From: an uncultured Deinococcota bacterium
GTDB lineage: Bacteria; Deinococcota; Deinococci; Deinococcales; Trueperaceae
Reading direction: 5' to 3'
Assembly: GCA_947311535.1 (NCBI GenBank)
Contig: CAMZLP010000190.1
Coordinates: forward strand, 1-35,375
Length of the DNA: 35,375 bases
How positions within the stretch are numbered: the stretch's first letter is position 1; every line of letters begins with the position of its first letter. The notes beneath the pieces are model-generated. The model made no database searches. It saw only the letters and a program-made list of their open reading frames with translations, and was not told the DNA's origin. The position numbers and the translations under genes were made by a program. Shown here piece by piece: positions 6,590 through 15,767 of the stretch.

Positions 6590-6865
6590 TCAAGACTACA
6601 AAGGAATATCAAAGATATAGAGCTTGTCGTATCAGGAAGTTAAAAAGAATTGCTATGAATCATAAAACTATTTGAAACGAATCTCAAAAAATTATTCAAA
6701 TGTGAAATTTAGCAAATTATCTATTTTAAACATGAATTATCACAACGTTCTTTAAGTATTTAGTCTAAATTTATACACATTAGGGCAATATTGCCTTGCA
6801 TATCTATGAAAGATTATTTTCATATCTGGATTATGAATTGCTGATTATATAGGAGCTTTGACTAT
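6590..6865. promoter_or_regulatory. Leader region of the polysaccharide operon with a 12-bp palindrome
   Basis: No gene is seen. A perfect palindrome GGCAATATTGCC lies at 6784-6795, about 70 bases before the first operon gene. A similar split element (GGCA, 6 bases, TGCC at 4199-4212) lies about 70 bases before the phosphatase gene, and both follow a CACATTA. The operon promoter is expected here, but I cannot pick convincing -35 and -10 boxes. AGGAG at about 6852 precedes the ATG at 6866. Confidence 0.35.
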
Positions 6866-8449
6866 ATGGAGAAAAATTTTAATATAGCTTTTATCGACAT
6901 ACTACGTTTTATTTGGCGTGGTCTTTTAAATGCCTTGATTGCTGGAGCCGCTATAGCTCTACTTGTTTATGTAATAAGCTCAGCCCTACCGCCCACTTAT
7001 GAGGCGAGATCATCTATATTGGTAGCTAGTAATAGCCCAAACTTATCAGCTTTTGATGTTTTAAGCCCCCAAGCCGCCAGTATCGATGTAAGTGCTTACC
7101 GTACTGCTGTCCTTAGTGCAAGCAATATAGAAAGAGTAATGCAGGCACTAGGCAAAACAAATATTACTACAAAATCTATCGAAAGATTTCGCAAAAGTAT
7201 TAATATTCATTTAGAAGCTGGTGAGAACTCTAGTAACATAGATTTAATTGCTAGCGGAAAATCTCCGCAAGAGGCTCAGGCAAAGGCAAATTTATTAGCT
7301 CAGTCTTTGGTTATTTACGATAAAGAACGTTTTGCTGAAAGTTCTCGAAACCTTGCTACTTCTTTAGAGCATCAAATAGCTTTATTAGATAGCCAGATAG
7401 AGGCTTTAAGAAGCCAAGGAGCTAGCTTATCTCAAATACAAAATAGAATTGACAACCGCAATAGACAACAAGACCAACTCTCTTTGGCTCGAGCCCAAGT
7501 GAGTTCACCCACTGGCCTAGTCACTATTATGGAATCTGCATTATTGCCATATAAACCATCAGCTCCAAAACCACTTTTAAATGCAATTATCTCTTTTATC
7601 CTTGCTTCTATAATTAGCTATGGATTATTACACCTTTACGAATCAATTTCTAGCAATAGTTTAAATAAAGAAGCTGAAGATTTAGGATTGCCAGTTTTAG
7701 CAAGCTTTCCTAAAATTACTAGTCGTAAATTGCCAAAAGAAGCTACTAATTACTTACGGACAAACCTACTGCACGCTAGTGGTGAGCAAAAGCCAAAAGT
7801 TATATTAGTTACTAGCCCCAAAGATCATGAAGGTAAAACATCGGTAGCCCTAAGCTTGGCTGAGAGCTTTGTAAGGAACAATAACAACACCTTATTAGTA
7901 GATGCTAATTTACGTAATCCTAGCATTGCTAAAGCCTATAAACTAATGGCATCTAGATTAGGGCATACCTCTATTGAAACATGGTTGGGCAACCCCCGTG
8001 AAGCAAAAGGTGTAGTTAGAATGCCAGTAAATGATAAGAGCCTCTTTATTATTCCAAGTTTTGGTTCTAAACCAGAGCTTGCTGAACAACTTGGTAGTAA
8101 TCTAAAAGATGCTTTAGAAAGCTGGAAAAATCAATATGATATAATTATATTCGATTCGCCAGCCGTTTTAAAAGTGGCTGATTCGTTGGCAATTGCTCCT
8201 TATAGCACAGATACCATTTTGGTAGTAGATAAACAAAAGAGTGGACCAAGACAATTAAAATCCGCCATTAGTGTTTTACAAAGAGCAAACGCAAAACTAT
8301 CAGGAGTAATTTTAACCAACACAAAAACCCAAGATTTAGATATGGCTTATGCTGTTGATCTTGAAAACAATGCAAAACCAACAGGCTTAAAAATGCCAAA
8401 ATTTAATAATACAAAAACTGGAACAAAACCCAACAGAGGTAAAAAATGA
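6866..8449 (+). CDS. Wzz-type chain-length protein fused to CpsD/BY-kinase-like ATPase
   Basis: A 527-aa protein. The N-terminal Wzz domain has a membrane helix at about 21-41, an extracytoplasmic coiled-coil region (to about 215) and a second helix at about 236-258. The C-terminal P-loop domain has Walker A TSPKDHEGKTS (316-326), Walker A' LLVDANLRNPS (343-353) and Walker B IIIFDSP (426-432), as in bacterial tyrosine kinases that regulate polysaccharide length and export. Family members usually end in a tyrosine cluster that is autophosphorylated. Here the tail is rich in K, N and T with a single tyrosine near residue 495, so control by C-terminal phosphorylation is doubtful. It is the first gene of the operon and overlaps the dehydrogenase gene by four bases. 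Confidence 0.9.
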   Translation: MEKNFNIAFIDILRFIWRGLLNALIAGAAIALLVYVISSALPPTYEARSSILVASNSPNLSAFDVLSPQAASIDVSAYRTAVLSASNIERVMQALGKTNITTKSIERFRKSINIHLEAGENSSNIDLIASGKSPQEAQAKANLLAQSLVIYDKERFAESSRNLATSLEHQIALLDSQIEALRSQGASLSQIQNRIDNRNRQQDQLSLARAQVSSPTGLVTIMESALLPYKPSAPKPLLNAIISFILASIISYGLLHLYESISSNSLNKEAEDLGLPVLASFPKITSRKLPKEATNYLRTNLLHASGEQKPKVILVTSPKDHEGKTSVALSLAESFVRNNNNTLLVDANLRNPSIAKAYKLMASRLGHTSIETWLGNPREAKGVVRMPVNDKSLFIIPSFGSKPELAEQLGSNLKDALESWKNQYDIIIFDSPAVLKVADSLAIAPYSTDTILVVDKQKSGPRQLKSAISVLQRANAKLSGVILTNTKTQDLDMAYAVDLENNAKPTGLKMPKFNNTKTGTKPNRGKK

Positions 8450-9681
8450 AAGAACTAAGTGCAAATGTAATTGGTCTAGGCTATATTGGCCTACCTACCG
8501 CAGCAACATTAGCTAATGCAAATATTGATGTTACTGGTATTGATATTAATCAAAATATTGTAGATACTATAAACCAAGGTAATATCCATATCACGGAGCA
8601 TGGTTTAGATATTTTAGTAAGAGCCGCTGTGCAGCGCAAAAGATTAAAAGCATCTACCACCATTCAAATGGCAGATATCCATATTATTGCTGTACCAACA
8701 CCAATAACTAAAGATAAAAAAGCCGACCTTAGTTATGTAAAAGAAGCTGCTAAAACCATAGCAAGTGTAATTAAACCCGGTGACTTAGTAATTTTAGAAT
8801 CTACGGTTCCGCCTGCAACTTGTACAAATATAGTAGGGCCAATTATTAAAGAAATTACAGCCCTAGACCATAAGCAAGACTATTATTTAGCCCACTGCCC
8901 CGAGCGAGTAATTCCGGGTAAAATATTAAATGAGCTTATTAATAATGACCGTATAATTGGTGGTACAACTCCAGAAGCTACCCATAAAACTGCCGAATTA
9001 TATAAGTTATTTGTAAAGGGTAAGTTACTTTTAACTGACGCTAGTACCGCTGAAATGTGCAAATTGATGGAAAACACTTATCGTGACGTTAATATTGCAT
9101 TAGCCAACGAATTAGCTGATATTGCCGAGGATATTGATATCGATATAACTGAAGCAATTAAATTGGCCAATCATCACCCTAGGGTAAATATCCACTCACC
9201 TAGTATTGGTGTAGGTGGGCACTGCATACCAGTTGACCCTTGGTTTATTGTTGATAATGCTGCCGAGAAATCTGTGTTAATAAGAACTGCCCGTGAAATT
9301 AATGATGCCAGACCCAATCTTTTTGCTACTAAAATATTAGACTATGCTCGAGCCTATCCCAATAAGCAGCTTGCTTTGTTAGGCCTTAGTTATAAAGCTG
9401 ACGTAGATGATTTACGTGAATCACCAGCCATAGAAATAGTGCTGGATCTTGCTAAAAGATTAAAAACTAATTTGCTAATAGTTGAACCCAATATTTCAAA
9501 ATTACCTAAAGAATTAGAGCTTACTAATCTGGAATTAGTAGATTTATTTACAGCTATCAAAAAAGCTGACAAACTAATAATTTTAGTGCCACATAGTGAC
9601 TTTAAATCTGTTTCTAAAAATGACTCCATAGTTAATATTATGGACTTAGAGCCTGAACAAGAAAAAGAATTAAGCTTTTAA
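8446..9681 (+). CDS. UDP-sugar dehydrogenase, WecC/UDP-ManNAc dehydrogenase type
   Basis: A 411-aa enzyme of the UDP-glucose/GDP-mannose dehydrogenase family, oxidising a UDP-sugar to the uronate with two NAD+. The N-terminal Rossmann motif is VIGLGYIGLP (8-17); AVPTPI at 82-87 and ESTVPP at 118-123 follow; the central helix has AEMCKLMENTYRDVNIALANE with the catalytic lysine (K206); the nucleophile is C260 in GVGGHCIPVDPWF. The VPTPI and HCIPVDPWF signatures favour UDP-N-acetylmannosamine dehydrogenase (WecC) over UDP-glucose dehydrogenase, but that is inference. Its product would supply a HexNAc-uronic acid to the glycan. The short 411-aa length is normal for WecC. Confidence 0.88.
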   Translation: MKELSANVIGLGYIGLPTAATLANANIDVTGIDINQNIVDTINQGNIHITEHGLDILVRAAVQRKRLKASTTIQMADIHIIAVPTPITKDKKADLSYVKEAAKTIASVIKPGDLVILESTVPPATCTNIVGPIIKEITALDHKQDYYLAHCPERVIPGKILNELINNDRIIGGTTPEATHKTAELYKLFVKGKLLLTDASTAEMCKLMENTYRDVNIALANELADIAEDIDIDITEAIKLANHHPRVNIHSPSIGVGGHCIPVDPWFIVDNAAEKSVLIRTAREINDARPNLFATKILDYARAYPNKQLALLGLSYKADVDDLRESPAIEIVLDLAKRLKTNLLIVEPNISKLPKELELTNLELVDLFTAIKKADKLIILVPHSDFKSVSKNDSIVNIMDLEPEQEKELSF

Positions 9682-9692
9682 GGGAGAATATC

Positions 9693-11483
9693 TTGCGACC
9701 ATTTGTTAATGCCTTCAAATTATTAGATAAACAAGAAAGACGTCAAGTTTTTTGGCTAATGCCCGGTATTATCATTATGGCGGGCTTGCAAATTTTGGCC
9801 ATTGCTTTTATGTCACCATTTTTGAGCGTAATTAGTTCAAAAAATAGCATAAGCGAAAACACTATTTTAAACTTCTTATATACAAGTTTGAATTTTGAAA
9901 ATGAACGCAATTTCACTCTTTTTATTGGCTTTGCAGCTTTGTCATTGTTAATAATTAGCAATGCTTTTTCTATGCTTATTAGCTGGTTACTATTTCGTTT
10001 TGCATGGATGCGTAACCACTCTTTAAGTTATAAATTGCTCAATAACTATCTGCGCAAGCCCTATGTTTACTTTTTAAACCAAAACACTTCAGAATTAGAA
10101 AAAAACATGCTTTCAGAGGTTCAACAAGCTATCCAAGGTATGTTAATCCCTGGAATGCAAATGTTAGCAAATTCGGTAATTGCAATTTCAATTGTGGCTT
10201 TGTTAATAATTATAGACCCAATCTTAGCTTTAGGCATTGCAGTTACCCTTAGCCTTGCTTATGCAGCCGTATTTGGCATTGTCCAAAATAGATTAAAACG
10301 CATTGGGAAAGAACGTGTTTTGGCAAATAAACAACGCTATCAAGCAGCTAGCGAAGCCTTGGGTGGAGTAAAAGAAATAAAATTATTAGGCAAAGAAAAG
10401 TATTTTTTAGATAAATACACCGAGGCATCTCATATATATGCTCGGCATATGTCTGTTAGCGATACCCTAAGTTTTATCCCTAAATTTGCCATAGATACTA
10501 TTGCTTTTGGTGGGCTTTTAGGAATTATGTTATATATGTTAGCTATAAACCAATCAATTGACAAAATTATCCCAGTAGTTGGTTTATATGCCTTTGCTGG
10601 TTATAGGCTAATGCCCGCCTTACAACAAATATATAGGGCGCTATCCAAGGCAAGGTTTAATGAAGCCGCTGTTGATATTGTAGCCAAAGATTTAGACTCA
10701 GCCTATTTGGCTAAAGCCCAAGGCTCGAGCCTAACAAAATTAGAATTTAAAGATAGAATAGAGCTCAGAAATATTTCATTTAGCTACCCTGGCAGCAAAG
10801 AAAAACTACTAGCTAATCTAAACCTAAATATAAAAGCCAATAGCCAAGTGGCCTTTGTAGGTACTACTGGCTCTGGTAAAACAACTTTAGTTGATATTAT
10901 TTTGGGTTTACTACAACCAGCCAGCGGTGAGATTTTTATTGATGGGCTAAAACTAAATGATAAAAACCTAAGCTCTTGGCAAAAAAATATTGGCTATGTT
11001 CCACAGCATATCTACTTAAGTGATAGCAGTATTGCCGAGAATATAGCTTTTGGCATAAATAAAAAAGATATTGATTATGCTGCTGTTAAAAAAGCCGCCA
11101 AAATTGCCGACTTAGATATTTTTATAGAAAATCACTTAGAAAAAGCTTATGACACGATTGTTGGCGAACGAGGTGTTCGCTTAAGTGGTGGACAACGCCA
11201 GCGCATTGGTATTGCCAGAGCCTTGTACCATGATCCAGCAATATTAGTGTTAGACGAAGCCACAAGCGCACTTGATAACATTACCGAAGAAAGTGTCTTT
11301 AAAGCTATCAACAATGCCGCCAAAAGCAAAACTGTGATTATGATTGCTCATAGAATTTCTACTGTAAAGTCTAGCGATGAAATATTTGTAGTAGACCAAG
11401 GTGAAATTATTTCTAGTGGTAGTTTTGATAGCCTAATTGATAAGAGTGATAGCTTTAGAGCCTTAGCTCAAGCAGCTGGTTAA
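9693..11483 (+). CDS. ABC transporter, fused permease and ATPase (PglK/MsbA type)
   Basis: A 596-aa half-transporter likely to flip a lipid-linked glycan across the inner membrane. Residues 1-320 hold about six membrane helices (for example PGIIIMAGLQILAIAFMSPF, and 160-190). The ATPase domain has Walker A GTTGSGKTT (390-398), Q-loop VPQH (436-439), signature LSGGQRQR (497-504), Walker B ILVLDE (517-522) and the switch histidine in AHRIS. No Wzx flippase is encoded in the cluster, so this transporter is the probable export route, like PglK in N-glycosylation loci. The start is a TTG with GGGAG six bases upstream. It sits directly between the dehydrogenase and the cytidylyltransferase genes. 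Confidence 0.9.
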   Translation: MRPFVNAFKLLDKQERRQVFWLMPGIIIMAGLQILAIAFMSPFLSVISSKNSISENTILNFLYTSLNFENERNFTLFIGFAALSLLIISNAFSMLISWLLFRFAWMRNHSLSYKLLNNYLRKPYVYFLNQNTSELEKNMLSEVQQAIQGMLIPGMQMLANSVIAISIVALLIIIDPILALGIAVTLSLAYAAVFGIVQNRLKRIGKERVLANKQRYQAASEALGGVKEIKLLGKEKYFLDKYTEASHIYARHMSVSDTLSFIPKFAIDTIAFGGLLGIMLYMLAINQSIDKIIPVVGLYAFAGYRLMPALQQIYRALSKARFNEAAVDIVAKDLDSAYLAKAQGSSLTKLEFKDRIELRNISFSYPGSKEKLLANLNLNIKANSQVAFVGTTGSGKTTLVDIILGLLQPASGEIFIDGLKLNDKNLSSWQKNIGYVPQHIYLSDSSIAENIAFGINKKDIDYAAVKKAAKIADLDIFIENHLEKAYDTIVGERGVRLSGGQRQRIGIARALYHDPAILVLDEATSALDNITEESVFKAINNAAKSKTVIMIAHRISTVKSSDEIFVVDQGEIISSGSFDSLIDKSDSFRALAQAAG

Positions 11484-11484
11484 A

Positions 11485-12171
11485 ATGCTTAATTTGGCGC
11501 TTGTTCCGGCTAGGGGCGGTTCTAAACGCATCCCTAAAAAAAACATCAAACTCTTGGCAGGTAAACCATTAATTGTTTATACAATAGAGGCTGCCTTGGC
11601 ATCAAAAATATTTGCTAAAGTTATTGTCAGTACTGATGACCCCGAAATTGCCGAAATTGCCAAGCAAGCAGGTGCAGAGCTGCCATTTATCCGCCAAGCA
11701 AGCTTAGCTGATGACCACAGCCCTGTTTCGCTAGTGAGCTTAGATGCCCTAAACAAACTTGACCCCCAAAATAATATCTATCAAAACATTGCTCAACTAA
11801 TGCCCAACTGCCCTTTGCGCAATGAAAATGACATAAAAGAGAGCTATGAATATTTTTTGGCTACAAAGTCGCAAAGCCAAATCTCGGTTACAAAATATGG
11901 CTGGTTAAACCCCTGGTGGGCTTTTAAAAAAGATGCCGAAAATTTAGAAGCCTTGTTTCCAGAGGCACTAAAACAACGCAGCCAAGATTTGCCTGAGTTA
12001 GTCTGCCCTAGTGGGGCAATTTGGTGGGCAAAAAGCAATTCTTTAAGACAGCATAAAAGCTTTCATAGCAATGACAGAACTGGCTTTGAATTGCCTTGGC
12101 ACAGAGCAATTGATATTGACGACTATGATGATTGGAAAATGACCGAAGTTTTAATGGAGCTAGATAAATGA
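11485..12171 (+). CDS. neuA: CMP-nonulosonate cytidylyltransferase (NeuA/LegF/PseF family)
   Basis: A 228-aa enzyme that activates a nine-carbon acid sugar with CTP. The N-terminal signature is ALVPARGGSKRIPKKNIK (CTP binding), followed by KPLIVYTIEAAL and STDDPEI; AQLMPNCPLRNENDI fits the QPTSPLR region of the family. The length matches the short form without the C-terminal phosphatase. The exact sugar (N-acetylneuraminic, legionaminic or pseudaminic acid) cannot be read from the sequence. It shares an ATGA overlap with the glycosyltransferase gene and lies three genes before neuD. Confidence 0.87.
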   Translation: MLNLALVPARGGSKRIPKKNIKLLAGKPLIVYTIEAALASKIFAKVIVSTDDPEIAEIAKQAGAELPFIRQASLADDHSPVSLVSLDALNKLDPQNNIYQNIAQLMPNCPLRNENDIKESYEYFLATKSQSQISVTKYGWLNPWWAFKKDAENLEALFPEALKQRSQDLPELVCPSGAIWWAKSNSLRQHKSFHSNDRTGFELPWHRAIDIDDYDDWKMTEVLMELDK

Positions 12172-13040
12172 AGACCGCAGTTTATAGCAGCTTTTATCCG
12201 GCTATGCTTAAGTATGCTGACGAGTTTTTGTATTCACTGGCACAACAAAACGAGCAAGATTTTGACTTATGGATATCTTTGGACGGGCTCGAGCCTAATC
12301 AAATCAAGCTCCCTGATAAACTAAAGCCAATTTATTATCAAAACCAGCAAGCTAAAAACCCCATAGAAATCCGCAAACTAGCTCTAGCCGAAATATCAGC
12401 AAAATATGATGCAGTGGTCTTAGTTGACAGCGATGACATCTTATACCCAGAGCGAATTAAAGCTGCCAAAAAGATTTTAGAAAAATATGATGTTTATGCT
12501 TGTTCGTTAGATTTAATAGCTGAAAACGGCAAAGATTTAGGCCTAAAATTTGCTACTGAGAATCAAAAGGATTGGCTCGAGTTTTTAAGCAATAAAAACG
12601 TCTTTGGTTTTTCTAATACTGCTTATCGCACAAGTATTTTAAAAGATATTATTAATATCCCCAGCCACACAATAATGATGGACTGGTTAGTGGTTTTAAA
12701 AGCCTTAGTCAACAAAAACGCCCAGCTTTATTTTGACTCAGAAATTCATATGGCTTATCGGCAATATGAAAATAATACTAACAAGATAGTTAGCCCGCTC
12801 TCGGCTAAAAATATTAAACAAGCTACTAATTTACTTTTGAAACATCACTTAACTCTTAATGATGAATTGACTTGGCTCGAGCCTTTTCAGGGGCATTTTG
12901 CTAAAATAAAATTGTTTGCTAAATATATTGAAGAAGAGGCTAATTTGGCAAATTATTTAAAAGCACTCAACAACAAAAAAGAAGTTTTTTACTGGTATGA
13001 ACAAATAGCCTATCAAAAATTGGAGTATTTATGGAATTAG
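12168..13040 (+). CDS. Glycosyltransferase, family 2-like
   Basis: A 290-aa cytoplasmic protein with a GT-A type N-terminal domain: QNEQDFDLWISLDG at about 27-40 and VVLVDSDDILYPERI at about 84-98, where DSDD is the metal and nucleotide-sugar binding motif. The C-terminal half is helical and lacks membrane segments. Its donor is not predictable; its place between neuA and neuB makes transfer of a nonulosonic acid or a neighbouring sugar possible. It overlaps neuA by 4 bases and neuB by 10 bases, so the three are translationally coupled. Three CTCGAG palindromes lie inside it. Confidence 0.78.
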   Translation: MKTAVYSSFYPAMLKYADEFLYSLAQQNEQDFDLWISLDGLEPNQIKLPDKLKPIYYQNQQAKNPIEIRKLALAEISAKYDAVVLVDSDDILYPERIKAAKKILEKYDVYACSLDLIAENGKDLGLKFATENQKDWLEFLSNKNVFGFSNTAYRTSILKDIINIPSHTIMMDWLVVLKALVNKNAQLYFDSEIHMAYRQYENNTNKIVSPLSAKNIKQATNLLLKHHLTLNDELTWLEPFQGHFAKIKLFAKYIEEEANLANYLKALNNKKEVFYWYEQIAYQKLEYLWN

Positions 13041-14080
13041 ATTTTAATGGCAGAAAAGTTGGTGAGGGTCATCCCCCTTATATTATTGCTGAAATTGGTT
13101 CTAATCACAATGGTGATATGCAGCTTGCCAAAGACTTGGTAGATGCCGCCAAAGAAGCTGGGGCTGATGCTGCCAAGTTTCAATCTTGGAGCAATAAAAC
13201 TCTAATTTCTAAGGCCGAGTATGCACGCAATACTCATTATGATGATACTAAGAAACACTTTGGTAGCCTTTTTGAAATGGTAGACAAATATCAGTTTACC
13301 CCCGAGCAACACTACGAAATTGCTGAACACTGCCAAAAGAAAAATATTGACTTTATGTCTACCCCATTTGCTAATGATGAAGTAGATTTGCTTTTAGAAC
13401 TTAATGTGCCGGCAATTAAAATTGCTTCGATGGATGTAAATCATCTACTTTTATTAAAAAAAGCGGCTAGCTCTGCTAAACCCATTATCTTATCAACTGG
13501 TATGGCCAATCTTGCAGAAATTGCTCAGGCTATTACTACTTTAAAAGATAATGGAGCCAAAGAAATATCTTTATTGCACTGCATATCTATTTATCCACCA
13601 GATTACCCTGATATTCACTTAAATAATATTATCGGACTAAAAGAAAGCTTTGGACTAACAGTAGGCTTTAGTGACCATAGCTTTGGTACTGCCATACCAT
13701 TGGCAGCAGTTGCACTTGGTGCAAGTATCATAGAAAAGCATTTTACCTTGGATAAAAACCTAGAGGGCTGGGATCATGATATATCAGCAGATTTTGAAGA
13801 GCTAAAAATAATTTGCAGCGAATCAAAAAACATCTTTGCTGCCCTAGGCAATAAAACTCGCACGATCAGCCAAGCTGAATTAGATAAACGCAAACGCTTT
13901 AGACGCTGCGCTGTCATTAATAAAGATTTAAAAGCTGGCCATATCATCAGATTAGAAGATTTAGACTTCAAACGCCCCGGAACGGGCATTCACCCTGATC
14001 AATATCAATATTTAATTGGACGAAGCCTCAGACACGATTTAGAATATGACCACGAGTTAGCTTGGAGTGATTTTATTTGA
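13031..14080 (+). CDS. neuB: Nonulosonic acid synthase (NeuB family)
   Basis: A 349-aa enzyme that condenses phosphoenolpyruvate with a six-carbon amino sugar to give a nine-carbon acid. The TIM barrel has YIIAEIGSNHNGDMQLAK (residues 18-35), DAAKFQSW, STPFANDEVDLL, LLHCISIYPPDYPD, GFSDHSFG and GASIIEKHFTLD with the metal-binding histidines. The C-terminal SAF (antifreeze-like) domain is RRCAVINKDLKAGHIIRLEDL through GRSLRHDLEYDHEL. The DHDISADFEEL segment differs from the DHKASLEP of classical sialate synthases, so the substrate may be another HexNAc. Genes for the precursor (NeuC, or LegB/C/G) are not in the window. Confidence 0.9.
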   Translation: MELDFNGRKVGEGHPPYIIAEIGSNHNGDMQLAKDLVDAAKEAGADAAKFQSWSNKTLISKAEYARNTHYDDTKKHFGSLFEMVDKYQFTPEQHYEIAEHCQKKNIDFMSTPFANDEVDLLLELNVPAIKIASMDVNHLLLLKKAASSAKPIILSTGMANLAEIAQAITTLKDNGAKEISLLHCISIYPPDYPDIHLNNIIGLKESFGLTVGFSDHSFGTAIPLAAVALGASIIEKHFTLDKNLEGWDHDISADFEELKIICSESKNIFAALGNKTRTISQAELDKRKRFRRCAVINKDLKAGHIIRLEDLDFKRPGTGIHPDQYQYLIGRSLRHDLEYDHELAWSDFI

Positions 14081-14706
14081 AAAAAATCATCATCATAGGA
14101 GCAGGTGGCCATGCCAAAGTTTTAATTGATGCTCTATTGGCTGATAAGAAACATGTTTATGCTCTAACTGACGCAGATGATAGCTTAAAGGGCAGCAAAG
14201 TTTTTGGTATCCCTGTTATTGGTAATGACGAAAAAATACTGTCTTATGATCCAAATGATGTCTTATTAGTAAATGGTTTAGGTAGTACCCATGATACTAG
14301 CTTACGCAAAAATATCTATAACTATTGGATTGCCAAAGCTTATCATTTTAAGACTGTTATTCATCCGAGCGCAAGTATTTCGGCACTAGCTAGCGTAGCT
14401 GCCGGAGTACAAGTTTTGGCAAATGCGGTTATCAATGCTGGGGCAAATATCTCTGAAAATTGCATTGTCAATAGTGCCGCAATAATAGAGCATGATTGCC
14501 AAATATCAAAGCACGTGCATATTGCACCCAATGCTACGGTTTTGGGTAATGTAAAAATTGGAGCTGAAAGCCATATTGGGGCAGGCGCAACAATCTTACA
14601 AAATCTTACTGTCGGTGAGCGTTGCCTAGTAGGAGCAGGTGCAGTTGTAATAAAATCGGTGGCAACTGGGCAAAAGACTTTGGGCGTTCCTGCAAGGAGT
14701 AGTTGA
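14077..14706 (+). CDS. neuD: Sialic-acid-type O/N-acetyltransferase (NeuD family)
   Basis: A 209-aa protein. The N-terminal PglD/NeuD domain has KKIIIIGAGGHAKVLIDAL; the C-terminal half is a left-handed beta-helix of hexapeptide repeats (VIHPSASI, VLANAVINAGANI, VNSAAIIEHDCQI, HIAPNATVLGNVKI, HIGAGATI), with the catalytic histidine probably in IEHDCQ. Such enzymes acetylate a nonulosonic acid or its amino-sugar precursor using acetyl-CoA. The TTG start overlaps the neuB stop by four bases (TTGA). The AAGGAG at the end of this gene serves the next one. Confidence 0.86.
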   Translation: MKKIIIIGAGGHAKVLIDALLADKKHVYALTDADDSLKGSKVFGIPVIGNDEKILSYDPNDVLLVNGLGSTHDTSLRKNIYNYWIAKAYHFKTVIHPSASISALASVAAGVQVLANAVINAGANISENCIVNSAAIIEHDCQISKHVHIAPNATVLGNVKIGAESHIGAGATILQNLTVGERCLVGAGAVVIKSVATGQKTLGVPARSS

Positions 14707-14707
14707 T

Positions 14708-15766
14708 ATGGCAAAAGATTGGCGCAATACTTTAGTAAAAGAAGATACAAATTTACGTGAAGTAATGGCTACTATTGATGCTGCCGAATTGCAAGTTGCC
14801 TTGGTCGTTGATAAAAGCAATAAATTATTGGGTCTTATCACCGATGGTGATATAAGAAGGGCTATTTTACAGGGTAAATCTTTAGGAGCCAAAGCATTTG
14901 AATTTATGACTGTTAAGCCTAAAACGGCTTCTAAAAACACTGATTACAAAAGGCTCGAGCATATCCTAGAAAACAAGGATATCCACCACATTCCTATTGT
15001 TGATAAAGACGGAGTAGTTATAGATCTTATAACCAAGAGCTCTGGCAGGCTAAAACCAAATTATGACAACCAAGTATTTTTGATGGCTGGAGGATTAGGC
15101 TCGAGGCTAGGCGAATTAACCAAAGACATACCCAAGCCGCTTTTAAAAATTGGTGGTAAACCAATCTTAGAAACAATTATAGAAAGCTTTGTTGAACAGG
15201 GTTTTAGCAATATTAATTTAGCGGTAAATTATAAAAAAGAACAGATAAAAGATTATTTTAAAGATGGCTCAAAACTTGCTGCAAAAATAACATATATTAA
15301 CGAAAGCAAGCGCTTAGGAACTTGTGGTTCACTAAGCCTCTTAGAGCAAAAACCCAAACTGCCTTTTTTTGTTATGAATGCTGACCTACTTACAAAAACC
15401 GACTTTAAGGCTATCTTAGATTTCCATAGCAAGCGTAGCTCACTAGCTACTATGGCTTTAAGAAATTATGAAATCCAGATCCCCTATGGTGTTGTAGAAA
15501 GCGTTGCTGAAGAAGTTATGACCATACGAGAAAAACCCATTGAACAGTACTTTATTAATGCTGGCATCTATGTGCTCGAGCCTGACGCAATAGATTATAT
15601 TCCAAAAAACGAGTACTTCGATATGACCCAGTTATTTTCTCAACTTTTAGAATTTAAGCAAACTATTAACAGCTATCCAATTGACGGCTACTGGTTAGAT
15701 ATTGGCCATTTGAATGAGCTCGAGCAAGCCAATAGCGAATACAGCAAGCTATTCTCTAAAATCTAA
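14708..15766 (+). CDS. CBS-domain sugar nucleotidyltransferase (PtmE/LegF-pathway type)
   Basis: A 352-aa protein with two CBS repeats (about 1-120: REVMATIDAAELQVALVVDK, LLGLITDGDIRRAIL, HHIPIVDKDGVVIDLI) followed by an NTP-transferase domain (from about 122: FLMAGGLGSRLGELTKDIPKPLL). This layout is that of PtmE, which in Campylobacter makes GDP-glucosamine for legionaminic acid, and of related proteins beside neuB genes. That makes a GDP-linked legionaminic-type pathway attractive, but other hexose-1-phosphates are possible. The CBS pair may sense a nucleotide. The start follows AAGGAG in the end of neuD. Four CTCGAG palindromes lie in the gene. Confidence 0.84.
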   Translation: MAKDWRNTLVKEDTNLREVMATIDAAELQVALVVDKSNKLLGLITDGDIRRAILQGKSLGAKAFEFMTVKPKTASKNTDYKRLEHILENKDIHHIPIVDKDGVVIDLITKSSGRLKPNYDNQVFLMAGGLGSRLGELTKDIPKPLLKIGGKPILETIIESFVEQGFSNINLAVNYKKEQIKDYFKDGSKLAAKITYINESKRLGTCGSLSLLEQKPKLPFFVMNADLLTKTDFKAILDFHSKRSSLATMALRNYEIQIPYGVVESVAEEVMTIREKPIEQYFINAGIYVLEPDAIDYIPKNEYFDMTQLFSQLLEFKQTINSYPIDGYWLDIGHLNELEQANSEYSKLFSKI

Positions 15767-15767
15767 A

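Noticed and set aside
14361-14940. Long leftward open frames across neuD and the CBS nucleotidyltransferase gene
   Set aside because: They are antisense shadows: cysteine- and proline-rich, with no family pattern, on top of well-supported genes.
15714-15767. Upstream start for the NodB-like protein
   Set aside because: It would overlap the preceding gene by more than 50 bases in another frame; the ATG at 15768 directly precedes the conserved LYIVHAIDTEGP.
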